From positions 4,092,001-4,156,000 of the forward strand of contig JACGCN010000001.1 of the NCBI GenBank assembly GCA_014905825.1: DNA of 64,000 bases, in the 5' to 3' direction. The translations under genes and the position numbers were made by a program. The DNA is from Lyophyllum atratum. Taxonomy: Eukaryota > Basidiomycota > Agaricomycetes > Agaricales > Lyophyllaceae. Below the pieces are notes generated by a model that worked only from the letters and a program-made list of their open reading frames with translations, did no database searches and was not told the DNA's origin. Below, piece by piece: positions 1 through 9,122 of the stretch. Position 1 is the stretch's first letter; each line of letters begins with the position of its first letter.

Positions 1-1699
1 TTAAGCCGTCAACGAGGTTCTTCTTGGCGAGTTCACGGATTCCGGACACCCCTGCATGCCCGAAGCGACGGTGCCAGACGTCTATTGGGACCGGGTTATC
101 GAGGGATTTTGCCACCATTGCAGCAGCCGTCGATTTGTTGGTAGCGGTCGCTTTAATTAAGGGGACCGTGGAGTCCGGGAGTGGAGGTGCCGAGCTACTC
201 GTTTCGAGGAGGTATAGACCGCTAGATCCCTTCCCTATCATGAAGAGCCGACCGTCGGGGGCGACGAAAGCGGCACGGCCCCCTGAGAAGTGGATTGAGA
301 ACCCTGCTTTGTCGAATTGGGCGATGGATACGAGGTTGGCGGATAATTCAGGGGTGTGCAGAGCGTTTCTGAATATAAGTTCAGTCTCGTGTCCCTCGAC
401 TGTTACATATTTCGTGACCGTTCCCTTCCCAAGGATCCTGAACGATCCCCCCTGGTTCGCGGGTTGTCCGGACAAGGGGGGGTTAAATTCGACGTATTCG
501 GTGAAGTCCGCTCGTTCAACGAAGCAGTGATCACTTGCACCAGAATCGGCATAGGTGAGTCGCCGTTTCGACGCCGCCATTATCTTTGTTTCTTCTGGGT
601 TGGCGAAGTAGGTTTCCACGGCGTCGGCGTGTCCCGCTAATATAGATGAGGGGACGAGCTGTGATTCGATTGGGGATAGGTTGTAGGCTGGGTGCTGTAA
701 GGTGTCGGTGGGATGTGATCCGATTGGGGATAGGTTATAGGCTGGGTGCTGCAACGTGTTGGTGGACGCCATCAGGGCGTATGTGACACGGGAAGTGTTA
801 TCTGTGGCGTTCGCCGTTGTGGCGTCCGCGATGTTCGCGGTGGCCGTTGGGGTGTTCGGTTTTGCCGGTGTGGGGGTCTTCTCGGTATTCGAGGTTCGAC
901 CGCGGTTTCTAAAATGAGGAGGGAACTGACCTTCTTTCCCTCCTCCCGGCCAGTAGCAATTCTCGATGGTGTGGCCGGTACGGCCGCAATTTGTGTTGAT
1001 GCATTTTAGGTTGGATTTATTCGATGTTTTGATCTGGAGGGCGGTCGCAGAGGTTTGTGCAGGTGTGTTCTGTTCCTTGATCCGCTCCCAGTGAAGATTT
1101 AACGTGGCTATAGCGTCAGCCGACGTGCTCGCAGAGTATAGGACTGACACGATTATATTCCAATCCCTGGGAAGCGACGCCAAGACGATTGCCTGGAACG
1201 CTTTATCGTCGATCCTTGCTCCTTTCTCCACAGCCATCATCCATCTGGTGCGGAGGAGCGTGATATGTTCGGTGAAGTCCCCATTGTCGGAGAGCTTTGT
1301 GTTTCGGAGGGTACGCTCGGCTAGGGCGGATGCGTTCTCGTCAGTTAGACCATATATGGCGGTAAGCGATTTCCAAGCTTCTGCGCCCGTTCCGTCCATT
1401 TTGATGCCGTACCCCATGGGGTTCTTGCAGTTGTAGATGATTAACGCGGCAACCCACGCGTCTCGGTTATTCCATTCATTGGTCGATGGAGAGTGTGATT
1501 CCCAGATCGTCGGTTCGGGTGGAAGTGCACCGAGTGGAAGTGGGGAGGGTTTCTCGATCTTGCCTTCGAGATATTCGATGGCACCACGGAGTCTCGCAGC
1601 GAGGAGAATGCGGGCTTTGAAGCCGACGAAGTTTGTTCCGTCGAACTTCTCATTTTCAGGGAAAAGCGGCGGGTTACTGTTTGTAGTAGGCGTAGTCAT
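1..1699 (-). CDS. Ty1/copia Gag-Pol polyprotein, 5' part (runs off left edge)
   Basis: An uninterrupted frame of about 566 codons starts at ATG 1699 and stays open to base 1. In order it shows a Gag domain of the UBN2/retrotrans_gag type (residues about 10-240), one CCHC-like knuckle (CINTNCGRTGHTIENC), a linker with an 18-aa tandem repeat, an aspartic protease signature (YADSGASDHC) and a GAG-pre-integrase motif (VWHRRFGHAG) close to the edge. This order, protease before a pre-integrase HRRFGH block, is diagnostic of Ty1/copia rather than gypsy. Integrase, RT and RNase H would lie left of the window. The start is chosen because it is the first ATG after the LTR and primer site. No frameshift is visible, so the copy may be young. 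Family assignment is confident; activity cannot be judged. Confidence 0.9.
   Translation of the reverse strand, partial: MTTPTTNSNPPLFPENEKFDGTNFVGFKARILLAARLRGAIEYLEGKIEKPSPLPLGALPPEPTIWESHSPSTNEWNNRDAWVAALIIYNCKNPMGYGIKMDGTGAEAWKSLTAIYGLTDENASALAERTLRNTKLSDNGDFTEHITLLRTRWMMAVEKGARIDDKAFQAIVLASLPRDWNIIVSVLYSASTSADAIATLNLHWERIKEQNTPAQTSATALQIKTSNKSNLKCINTNCGRTGHTIENCYWPGGGKEGQFPPHFRNRGRTSNTEKTPTPAKPNTPTATANIADATTANATDNTSRVTYALMASTNTLQHPAYNLSPIGSHPTDTLQHPAYNLSPIESQLVPSSILAGHADAVETYFANPEETKIMAASKRRLTYADSGASDHCFVERADFTEYVEFNPPLSGQPANQGGSFRILGKGTVTKYVTVEGHETELIFRNALHTPELSANLVSIAQFDKAGFSIHFSGGRAAFVAPDGRLFMIGKGSSGLYLLETSSSAPPLPDSTVPLIKATATNKSTAAAMVAKSLDNPVPIDVWHRRFGHAGVSGIRELAKKNLVDGL
661..768 (-). 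repeat. Two tandem 54-bp units inside copia gag-pol
   Basis: Units at 661-714 and 715-768 are nearly the same (about six differences) and encode two copies of an 18-aa segment containing LQHPAYNLSPI. They keep the reading frame and lie in the linker between the zinc knuckle and the protease. Confidence 0.85.
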
Positions 1700-1812
1700 C
1701 GTGTAGAGCTGGTGTGTTTTGTAATGTGATGTGTATTAGCTCGAGTGTAAAGTGTGGTCGTTTTATGCGTGCCTGGGATGTGAGCGCTAGCGCAAGCGGG
1801 AGCCCGATAACC

Positions 1813-2023
1813 TGTTAGAGTTTGTAGGGGGTAGGCACGTTGTGTGGTAAACGAGTGATATTCCTGTACTCGACGTACAGTTTATATAGTTTTCTATAAG
1901 TAAATTTTCTATGAAAATTGTAACTAAAATTGTAAGTGGTTGGTAAGTAAATGAAAACGAATGAATAGGAAAATTATCTCGATGCTTCGGCATCGAGAAG
2001 ACGGAACTCTAATATTAGTAACA
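1813..2023 (-). repeat. 5' LTR of the copia element
   Basis: Read on the minus strand, this 211-bp segment starts TGTTACTAATATTAGAG and ends CTCTAACA, the TG..CA ends with short inverted termini expected of an LTR. Just inside it (minus strand, 1812 downward) comes GGTTATCGGGCTCC, which resembles the initiator-Met primer-binding site common in copia elements. The gag-pol ATG follows 113 bp later. The partner LTR is outside the window, so the outer boundary rests on this end structure only. The bases next to it, TGATC (2024-2028), would be the target duplication if the other end agrees. Confidence 0.8.
1881..1888 (-). promoter_or_regulatory. TATA box in copia LTR
   Basis: ACTATATAAA on the minus strand, inside the LTR and about 185 bp upstream of the gag-pol start codon; it is in the right place for the U3 promoter. 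Confidence 0.55.
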
Positions 2024-2045
2024 TGATCGGTATGCTTACCGATCA
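2024..2045. repeat. 22-bp palindrome abutting the copia LTR
   Basis: TGATCGGTA (2024-2032), a 4-nt loop, then TACCGATCA (2037-2045): a perfect 9-bp inverted repeat starting at the first base outside the LTR. It may be the copia target site or a remnant of the MULE terminus. Confidence 0.6.
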
Positions 2046-2079
2046 CGCGGGTCGGCAGTCCTCGGTGCGTCATACTTGA

Positions 2080-3631
2080 GGCGGCCTGTGCCAAGTCACA
2101 CTTCTAACAAACAAGAACTACGCGAAAAAGAACCCTGCATGGAGCCGAAAGATACCCTCAAAACGGACCGACTGCCCGTGCTCACTGACAGTCAAGACAT
2201 ATCATAACACCGAGACCGTGCTAGGACAGTACCGTTGCAAACACAACCATGACCTTGGGAGCAAGAACCTATGTTATACCCAGATATCGCACGAAACACG
2301 AGAATGGATTGCCGGCAGGTTACGGATGAGGGTTGATAGCAACTATATTGTGCGTCTGGCCTACGTTTTCCGTTCAGGGTCATACTGACATGTTCAAAGC
2401 TCAAACTTCTTCATGGCGAGACCACTATCACCCCGGAATACACTGCACAACCTCCAACTCGTAATGAATATATTGTACTGGCTGATATTCGCCGTATCGA
2501 AAAGGCTATTGAGGCAGAAGACATCCGCCTGCATCCTGATGATGGCCAATCAACGCTCAAATGGGTCGAGAAGCTTCGAGCTGATGGCAGCCTTCTCGGA
2601 TTCAAATCGCTCGCGTGCCCAGTCCCTCCTGGTTCTGATCTTCTACCGGATACATTCTGCTTACTGATTCAAACACCGTGGCAACGAGCCATGTTTGAAG
2701 AACACGGAGGTAGTCTACTATGTATTGATGGGACTCACAACACTACAATGTACGAGAACCTGCTTCTTACTACGCTTGTCATTAGGAATAGATGGGGACG
2801 TGGTATGTCTCCAGCTTCATGTGTCAAAGAAATCTCACAAAGAAATGTTAGGCGTGACCGCTGGATTCATGCTTGCAAATTCGGGAACTGAAGCGACTCA
2901 GGCCTATTTTCTCTGTAAAGTCCGTGAACGAAGCCCTCAAGTGAAACCTAGTATAATCATGACCGACCGTGATATTGCTTTGATCAACGCCTGTGCTACA
3001 CAGTTTCCGGAGGCAACATCATATCTTTGCTGGTGGCACGTACTTCATGCTTGGCAACAACATCTTGTAATCTCGCAGCATCCGGTCCTTTGGGAAAAGC
3101 TGAAGGCTTGGGTCAGGATCAATGATGAGATAGCTTTCGACCGTGCCTGGACTGAAATCAAGTCCCTAGCGCCATCATATTTCAACAAGTACCTTGAAGA
3201 TTACTGGCTCGTTCCGAAGTTTCTGCGCATGTGGTCTGCTACGTTTCGCAAGAACAGGACTGTCTTTCAAATCACAGAGACAAACATGTTGGTCGAGGCG
3301 TACGTCAACGCATATACCCTTCATTCAAAGACTCACTCACAAGTGCCCCTGAAGGTGGCATCACGTCCTCAAGTGGAAATTTCTCCGCGGCCAACGGAAC
3401 AGACGTCTCGACCACCTTCTCCATGTCTTGATTTTCCTTGTTGTTCCTTACTACGCTCTCAGGGAACGTCGCCAAGCTCTTGGTTTCGAAGGTGATGATC
3501 TCGAAAGTAAAGAGCGAGCCGAGGCTCTACGGCGTGCCGGGCTCATTCCAGGTGATCATGTTGTGGTGAGTGAACTCCTCATTGATGTAAATTTCATCTC
3601 AAAGGTCTTCTCAGAAGCAGGACGACAGTGA
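2080..3631 (+). CDS. MULE (Mutator-like) transposase, 5' truncated, three introns
   Basis: Exons 2080-2349, 2400-2802, 2852-3299 and 3355-3631 join in phase into 465 codons ending in TGA. Introns are 50, 49 and 55 nt, each GT..AG. Exon 1 carries the FLYWCH/WRKY-like zinc domain of MULEs (CPCSLTVKTY...YRCKHNHDLG). The transposase core has D1 in CIDGTHNT (about residue 200), D2 in IIMTDRD (about 263), the CWWHVLHAW block and E in ETNMLVEAWHH (about 373), so the DDE triad is complete. A C-terminal VVPYYALRERRQ block follows. Several single-frame pieces look frameshifted until the introns are removed. No in-frame ATG precedes exon 1 (TGA at 2077-2079), and a copia LTR ends 56 bp upstream, so I infer the 5' exon(s) were cut off by that insertion. 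No terminal inverted repeats were found. Confidence 0.85.
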
Positions 3632-3702
3632 TATGCCTGAGGTATATCTCGTTCGGTCAGCATCACAGCCTGATCATTTTTACACTGTCTCTATCATGTA
3701 TG

Positions 3703-3756
3703 TGTCGTTTTGTAATGTACTCGTCATTTTGTAATGTAGTCGTCATTTTGTAAAGA
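3703..3756. repeat. Three 19-bp tandem units
   Basis: CGTCATTTTGTAATGTAGT-like units repeat with period 19 just downstream of the MULE stop; the third unit diverges at its end. No gene is visible in 3632-3924 apart from this array. Confidence 0.7.
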
Positions 3757-3924
3757 GAATAATTGTACAATTTTAATAGACAGTTACAAAACACAGAAAG
3801 AGGTGTCGCAAGGGAGGGATGTCGCATGGGATACAAAAGATACATCTAAGGGGATACAGTGGAGAAAGAATGTGATGAATGTACATGCTGGGTGAATGAG
3901 AAGGAACTTCGCGGCCATCCACCC

Positions 3925-5022
3925 TCACCAGTCCGAGTGTGCTGCTGTGCCGGGCCCTCCTGAGGTGGTTCGGACACGGTCCCGACGAACACTTGGCACC
4001 CAGGTAGACGTAGACGAACGAGGGGGAGTGTCAATCAGGACGATGGGAATGGAAGGCGACGAACCCTGTGTGCGAAAGCTGCCGACAATCTCGACGTCGC
4101 CCTCGCTTTCATCCACTGGGGTCATCGCCCTCTGCTTTCCACGTCGTTTGCTGCCCTCGCCCTTGTCCTCCACTGCCATCGCCCTTCGTTTCCTACTTCG
4201 CCTTCCCTCGTCCTCCACCGCCGTCGCCCTTCGTTTCCTATGTTCCTTGACAGGAGGTGGTGATGGTGAGGACAGGCCCGCTTCGTTCCAGGTTGCATCC
4301 AAATCGGTCCGCAAGGCTTCCAGAGACATCTCGATCGCGTCGTGCAGGTCCTTGTTCAGCAACAAATCGAATTCACGTTCTTGCTCAGCTGCTTGACGTT
4401 GCTGGTTTCGTAGGGCTCGGTCAAGGTGGCGTTCAGGAGAGTCGGCGGACAAGCCTTCTAAAAAGGCATCGAATGATGGGTCGAGGGGAGGGAGATCCAG
4501 CAAACGAGGGTTGAGGATGGTAGGGGAGTGCGCAGCAGGCCGGGGCATGAGTCGAGGGATGGATATGGGTGGAGCGGTCGTGCTGGTAATGACGTGAGCA
4601 GAGGTATGGACCACACAACCTCCGTGTTGCACACAACACCGTTTGCACCACTGATGTGGACATTGACGGTGATGTTTCCCAGGGCAAAGCGCGTCGGTAC
4701 ATGGGAGGCGTGGTAAACGAGCCGGTTTCGCGACTGAACCACGGGCTGAGGTGGAGTCTCGAGATGCTGTGGGAACCGCCACATCACAACAAGTGGGTGC
4801 GTGGAATGGGAATGTGTAGTGGTATCGGCAATGGTGACACTAGATTCAGACTTAGAATAGAAACAATAGATAGAAAATATAACATACCCGGATGAACCAG
4901 TGACCAGGGAAGTCACCTCCCTGCGCGAGTCGCATCCTTAGCTGTCCATTGCACTTGGCACAGAGGTGGGTGTCCTTGTCATGTATATCAGGAACGAGAT
5001 GGGGAGTGTCATTGGGCATCAT
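3925..5022 (-). CDS. Small zinc-finger protein (GRF-like plus CC-GGC cysteine cluster)
   Basis: Two exons, 4888-5022 and 3925-4839, with a 48-nt intron (GTATGT..CTAG), give 349 aa from ATG 5022. The splice is fixed by the zinc motif it rebuilds: LCAKCNGQ...FPGHWFIR joined to CHHCRYHY, a C-x2-C..C-x2-C pattern like GRF zinc fingers. A second cluster follows (CPHQWCKRCCVQHGGC). After it come an acidic/Gln-rich helix (about residues 140-200), Lys/Arg-rich stretches of nuclear-localisation type (HRKRRA, RRSRKRRA) and a disordered tail. I know this two-cluster layout from lineage-expanded mushroom proteins often found near transposons, but no function is established. It lies among mobile elements and could itself be element-derived. 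The C-terminus could extend through another intron. Confidence 0.65.
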
Positions 5023-5164
5023 GAGGTGAAAGGAGTGGTATGAGGAAAGAGAGAAGGGGGCCTGCAGAGGAGGGGCAGGTGGGAGCTACAGTGAAAGCAT
5101 TATTCGGTGGTGTTTGTAACGGAAGGCGCGTAAGATATGGTGCACTGGTGCCCCCATGAATGCA

Positions 5165-5260
5165 TGACGTGCCATCAAAGTGCTTCTGAGTGCTTTTTTC
5201 TGCGGCGAGTCACGTGTTGCCGCAGAAAAAAGCACTCAGACGCACTTTGATGGGACGTGA
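5165..5260. repeat. 42-bp inverted repeat with 12-nt loop
   Basis: Arms 5165-5206 and 5219-5260 pair with three mismatches. The loop contains CACGTG (5211-5216). It lies about 145 bp upstream of the zinc-finger start codon, so it could be in that gene's promoter or 5' leader, or be a foldback mini-element. Confidence 0.85.
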
Positions 5261-5953
5261 GAAGACGACGCGCCCTCCCGCCGTGTGTATGTCATCAAAC
5301 CATTCTTTCGGTTTTCGGCAATCCCCTTTAAGAATTAAAGTTCAGGGCGGAAAGTGGCCAACTTGTCCACACCGAGAGCAATAGCCCGTGGAAGGTCCCC
5401 CTTGCTCGATTACTGTCCTCTCCGACGGGAGACGAGCTATAATGAGTCCAGGGCTTGCCTATCAGTTAGTTCTAGCCTTCCTTCACTCCAAAGCGACACG
5501 GAAAAATTCGCTCCATAAGTGTCGATGATTACTGAGTCTAGATTATGTATGTAAAATATCCATAGCACAAGTCGGCGAAAGCTTAGCGTGAATAAAATAT
5601 GCAACACTTGGGGGGGAGGCGACGCTACGAGTGGGTACCTGTGTGCACTCACCGCTAAGGGGATGGGGCAAAACGAGGGAAGGGGGGCAGCGAGGAAGGA
5701 CCCGCATGTACTGGGTACCGGGTAAACGAGAAGGGAGCGCGAGGTGTTAGCAGAACGAGAAAGGGTCCCTTGTCCATGTATAATTCCATCCATCCATCCA
5801 TCCGTCCGTCCCGCCAGCGTCGCGACCTTCCCGAATCCGAGTCTAGCGTAGTTCCAATGACCCTCGCAAGCTTCCTCCGCCTCATCCCTTCCACCTCTCC
5901 ACTCTGCCGCGTCCCACCTCCCACACCCACTGATTATGACACGCCATAGCCAT
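5261..5953. other. Intergenic, no supported gene
   Basis: Between the inverted repeat and the SKT5 3' end. Open frames here have biased composition and no recognisable domain. A short CATC microsatellite starts near 5787. Confidence 0.6.
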
Positions 5954-7717
5954 CTACATGATAACGCAATCCTTATCCTTCCCACCCTTCCCAGCCTCCG
6001 CCTCCGCCTCCCCGCGACGCACGACCGACCCGGCACCGCCAGGCAATGGCTGATTCAATGACCCCCCCTTGAGCCGCTGCCCCGCCCGCTTATCGCCTTT
6101 TTCGACGGCGCGTTTATACCACTGTACCGCCCTGGGAAATAAAAGAAGAGGCGGAGGTTAACACGGGGTAGAGGTCGCGCAGCAGGGAGAAAGGAAGGAG
6201 GGGTGGAACAGGTACTCACTCGGGCATGTTGGCTGGTGTGCCGATGCCCACCTCGAGGAAGTAGCCTACGGCGTACATGGCTTTGGCGAGCCCGCCTTCT
6301 GCGGCTTTTTGTGCCCATAGGAAGGCTTCCGTGTCTGATTGGGGAAGGACGCCGGGCGAACCGACGAGGTACCAGGCTGTGAGGGCGAAGCAGGCGTCTC
6401 GGTGATTTTGTTGGGCTGCAATATTCTGCATACGCAGGATATTAGTTTACTGAACCAGAGTTGAGTTTTAGTCGTACGCACATAATAATGGATCGATAGC
6501 GCCGCATCCTGCGGACATCCCATCTTCCCGTACTCATAACACTCTCCCAGCCTATACGCACTCGGCGCATACCCAAGCTCCGCCGCCTGCGCCAGCAGCT
6601 CCGTCGAATACTCAAAATCCACAAACAGCACATTCTCAATTCCCCTCTCATGCAACAACGCCAGCTCATGCAGCGCATGCGGGAACTCCGCCGTCGCATG
6701 CTCCGCACTGCGCTTCAGCCACTTCACCCCTTCCTTCGGGCTCCGCGATTGCCCAAGCTCCCCGTTGAGCTCCGCGATGCCGATGCGGTACATCGCGCCG
6801 GGGTGTAGTGCAGCGCCGGCCTTGCGGTAGAAGGTGAGAGCTTTGGCGGACTCGCGACGGCACCCCCATCCGTTCTCGCAACACGTCCCGGCGCGGTAGG
6901 CAGCGTCGGCGTGGCCGTGCTTCGCGGCGAGCACGAAGAGCGGGTATGCGCGGTCGAAGTCTTGCTTGTTCTTGATCGTGCCGATGCCGTTTGCATAGCA
7001 GTCGGCGAGGAAGTACTGCGAGGAGGGATGCCCACGGTCAGCGAGGCGCTTGAGGAGGGAAGTGGCTTCTTTGATGAGGTCTTCGCGCTTCTCGAGGGCC
7101 TTCTCGACCTGGATGAGGTTCCCGGAGGTGGAGGGCGGGATGGGGAGCGACTTGGAGGCGTCGATCATGAAGACGGCGAACTCGAACTGCAGGTCGGGGT
7201 CTTGTGTCTTTTTGGCGTTGGCTCGATAGAGTTCTAGGGTGCGCTCATGCGAGAGTAGGGCGGCTTGTTTGCCGGGGCGCAGGTGGGAGTGGTCGAGGAT
7301 GGGCCCGGAGGCGGTAGGCGATGGGGCACGGATGGAGTTGGTGGCCTGAGAGGAGGGCAGAAATAGGTCCCGTTGGAACGACGGTTGTGCTTCGAGACCG
7401 CCGCTGGTAGAACCATTGAAGAAGTCGTCGTTGTCGTCCTGTTCTGGCTCGTCATCATAGTCGTCTGGGTCTGGTTCCCAGCCTGTAGGTTGCTGCGGCA
7501 GGGGTGGAGGCCGTGGAAGTTCCCTGCTGGAACGACCGGTGGGGATGGCGGGATTGTACGCTGGGTCCTGTTGTTGATAGTAGGAATCGCGCTGGTACTG
7601 GGGTTGTGGTTGGGGCTGAGGCGGGTACGGGGAGAACTCCTGCTGATATTCCTGGGGGTGGGCAGCAGGATCGAAGGATGACGGGGGCCGCTGTCTCTGT
7701 GGACGCTGGGCAGCCAT
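5954..7717 (-). CDS. SKT5: SKT5/CHS4-like chitin synthase III activator, CaaX protein
   Basis: Exons 6482-7717, 6220-6425 and 5954-6131 (introns 56 and 88 nt) give 539 aa. The N-terminal 150 residues are Gln/Pro-rich and disordered. From about residue 165 to 505 runs a series of Sel1/TPR-like repeats, with characteristic blocks such as YFLADCYANGIGT, YRLGECYEYGKMG and YAVGYFLEVGIGT. The last exon ends KDKDCVIM-stop, a CaaX box. In yeast, Skt5/Chs4 uses Sel1 repeats and prenylation to recruit and activate chitin synthase III at the membrane; the same role at sites of wall growth is inferred here. Both introns are phase-consistent and restore Sel1 periodicity. The start is the first ATG of the long frame. 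Nothing suggests inactivation. Confidence 0.92.
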
Positions 7718-8175
7718 GATGGTGGTGGTGGTCAGACGTCAAAGGGCCAACGGTGTCATAGACCATGTCATGTCGGCGTTCCATCCGGTGAGACTGGTCT
7801 CTCCACATTTCACATCTTCAGCTTGGTCTGGCTTTCATACATATCATGCATTCCACATCTGTAGCTTCTCTCCCCACAGTCCCTCTACTTATATCCTCTC
7901 CAACCAGGGCTCGTTCTGACTGATGCATTGTAAGATGTGACTGTCAAATATCTCAATGCATCTTGAAGCCCGCTGCCAATCACGGCCAGACTTCTCCAAG
8001 TTCTCGCTTCGAGTTCGACCCATCTGTCCCCGTAGCGTCTTTAATTTGGGCTTTACCTGGACTTCCACAGCAACCTCTCGCAGGCATAATTACTACCTAT
8101 GTTTCCTTGCAACCGCGATTCAAGATATAATGCATTACACACATCATGTATAGCATAACCTGTCCAGTGTCAGTA
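7718..8175. other. SKT5 upstream region
   Basis: Pyrimidine-rich on the SKT5 sense side near the start codon; presumably its promoter and 5' leader. No TATA-like element stands out and no other gene is seen. Confidence 0.4.
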
Positions 8176-8268
8176 TCCCTCTTAGCTCAGTGGTAGAGCG
8201 CGTCACTAGTATAGTGGATACTTAACGTCATTATGACGAGGTCAGTCGTTCAAGTCGGCTAGAGGGAA
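8176..8268 (+). tRNA. tRNA-Thr(AGT) with 21-nt intron
   Basis: A 7-bp acceptor stem TCCCTCT/AGAGGGA, D stem GCTC/GAGC, anticodon stem CGTCA/TGACG and T arm AGTCG-TTCAAGT-CGGCT fold cleanly. The anticodon loop begins CTAGTA, giving anticodon AGT. The intron lies between positions 37 and 38 as required for nuclear tRNAs. Mature length is 72 nt. A TTTT run follows at 8273. The identity depends on the intron placement. Confidence 0.75.
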
Positions 8269-8814
8269 GATATTTTGCTCTACTTTTTGGCGTATTCACT
8301 CAAGGCCTGAAAGAGTTAGAGAAGCAAGGATAGCCTCGGCCTTCGCTGCCTCGGCTTTCAGTCAATTCAGGCTGGAACTGAGCTATGAAACGATACCATG
8401 TCGTTAGACCTGTAAGACCAACAGTAGTTTCTGATGGTAATACATGGTACTGGATGGCAAGAAAACAATGCCGATTTGTGTATGGGAGACTGGACTCGTC
8501 ACCGAGTAAATCACAAGTGCTACTCAGGCAGATGTAACAACGAGTGGGAATTGATTAGCAGTGGCAGCGAGATGGTCAGTCGATTCAATGTTAATCCACA
8601 AGAAAGCCATAGTCCTCGGAACCGTATGTCTGATCTCACTCAGACTGAACGCCACGCGTCACGGCCAGCTTTTGCTAGTAGTTCTAGTTGGGTTCTAGGG
8701 AAAGGGTTTGCAACAGTACCGGCAGTCCCACGACCTCAGCATCGGCGGACATGGTGCTGATGCCTCTCAAACCGTCTCCTGTCATAGAGATAGCGGAAAA
8801 TGGAGACGGATTTT
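8269..8814. other. Intergenic flank of the Ngaro-like element
   Basis: No coding domain, RNA gene or repeat recognised; it ends where the A1 terminal repeat begins. Confidence 0.5.
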
Positions 8815-9062
8815 TCGAGTTTAGACTAGGTTTACGCAAGTCCAATGAACGCGCAAGGGTCTGGTCTCAAGCAACGCCCCCACATAACACGTACAAACGC
8901 GACTCTCGCGTTTTGGGGTATGGTCGCGATCGATGGGTGGTGCGATCGTGTTTGAGACCTTCACCTAGAGAAAAGGGAGACGTCAGATGAGACATTCCCC
9001 CCGGGGTTCTCTTCGTGATTGTTCCTCCCTTTTTCTCGGTGAGCTCTAACACTTTCCTCACG
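8815..9062 (+). repeat. Ngaro-like terminal repeat A1
   Basis: Matches 13876-14123 base for base as far as I can compare. It contains nested inverted repeats: CTAGGT/ACCTAG, GGTCTCAA/TTGAGACC and a central AAACGCGA-CTC-TCGCGTTT. Confidence 0.9.
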
Positions 9063-9122
9063 CTGTCTCTAATAAACCCATCGTATTGGTGAAATCGTCA
9101 CATATTATTGAGACATATTCCT

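Noticed and set aside
24..1706. Several plus-strand frames across the first 1.7 kb
   Set aside because: They overlap the minus-strand copia gag-pol, which shows protease, zinc knuckle and pre-integrase motifs; the plus frames have none.
5437..6036. A 199-aa minus-strand frame
   Set aside because: Overlaps the last exon of SKT5 in another frame, is Arg/Gly-biased and has no domain.
6911..7719. Plus-strand frames opposite SKT5
   Set aside because: Antisense shadows of the Sel1-repeat exon; composition mirrors the coding strand.
8688..9061. Open frames in the A1 (and A2) repeats on both strands
   Set aside because: They are identical in both repeats because the DNA repeats; they sit in palindromic terminal sequence without motifs.
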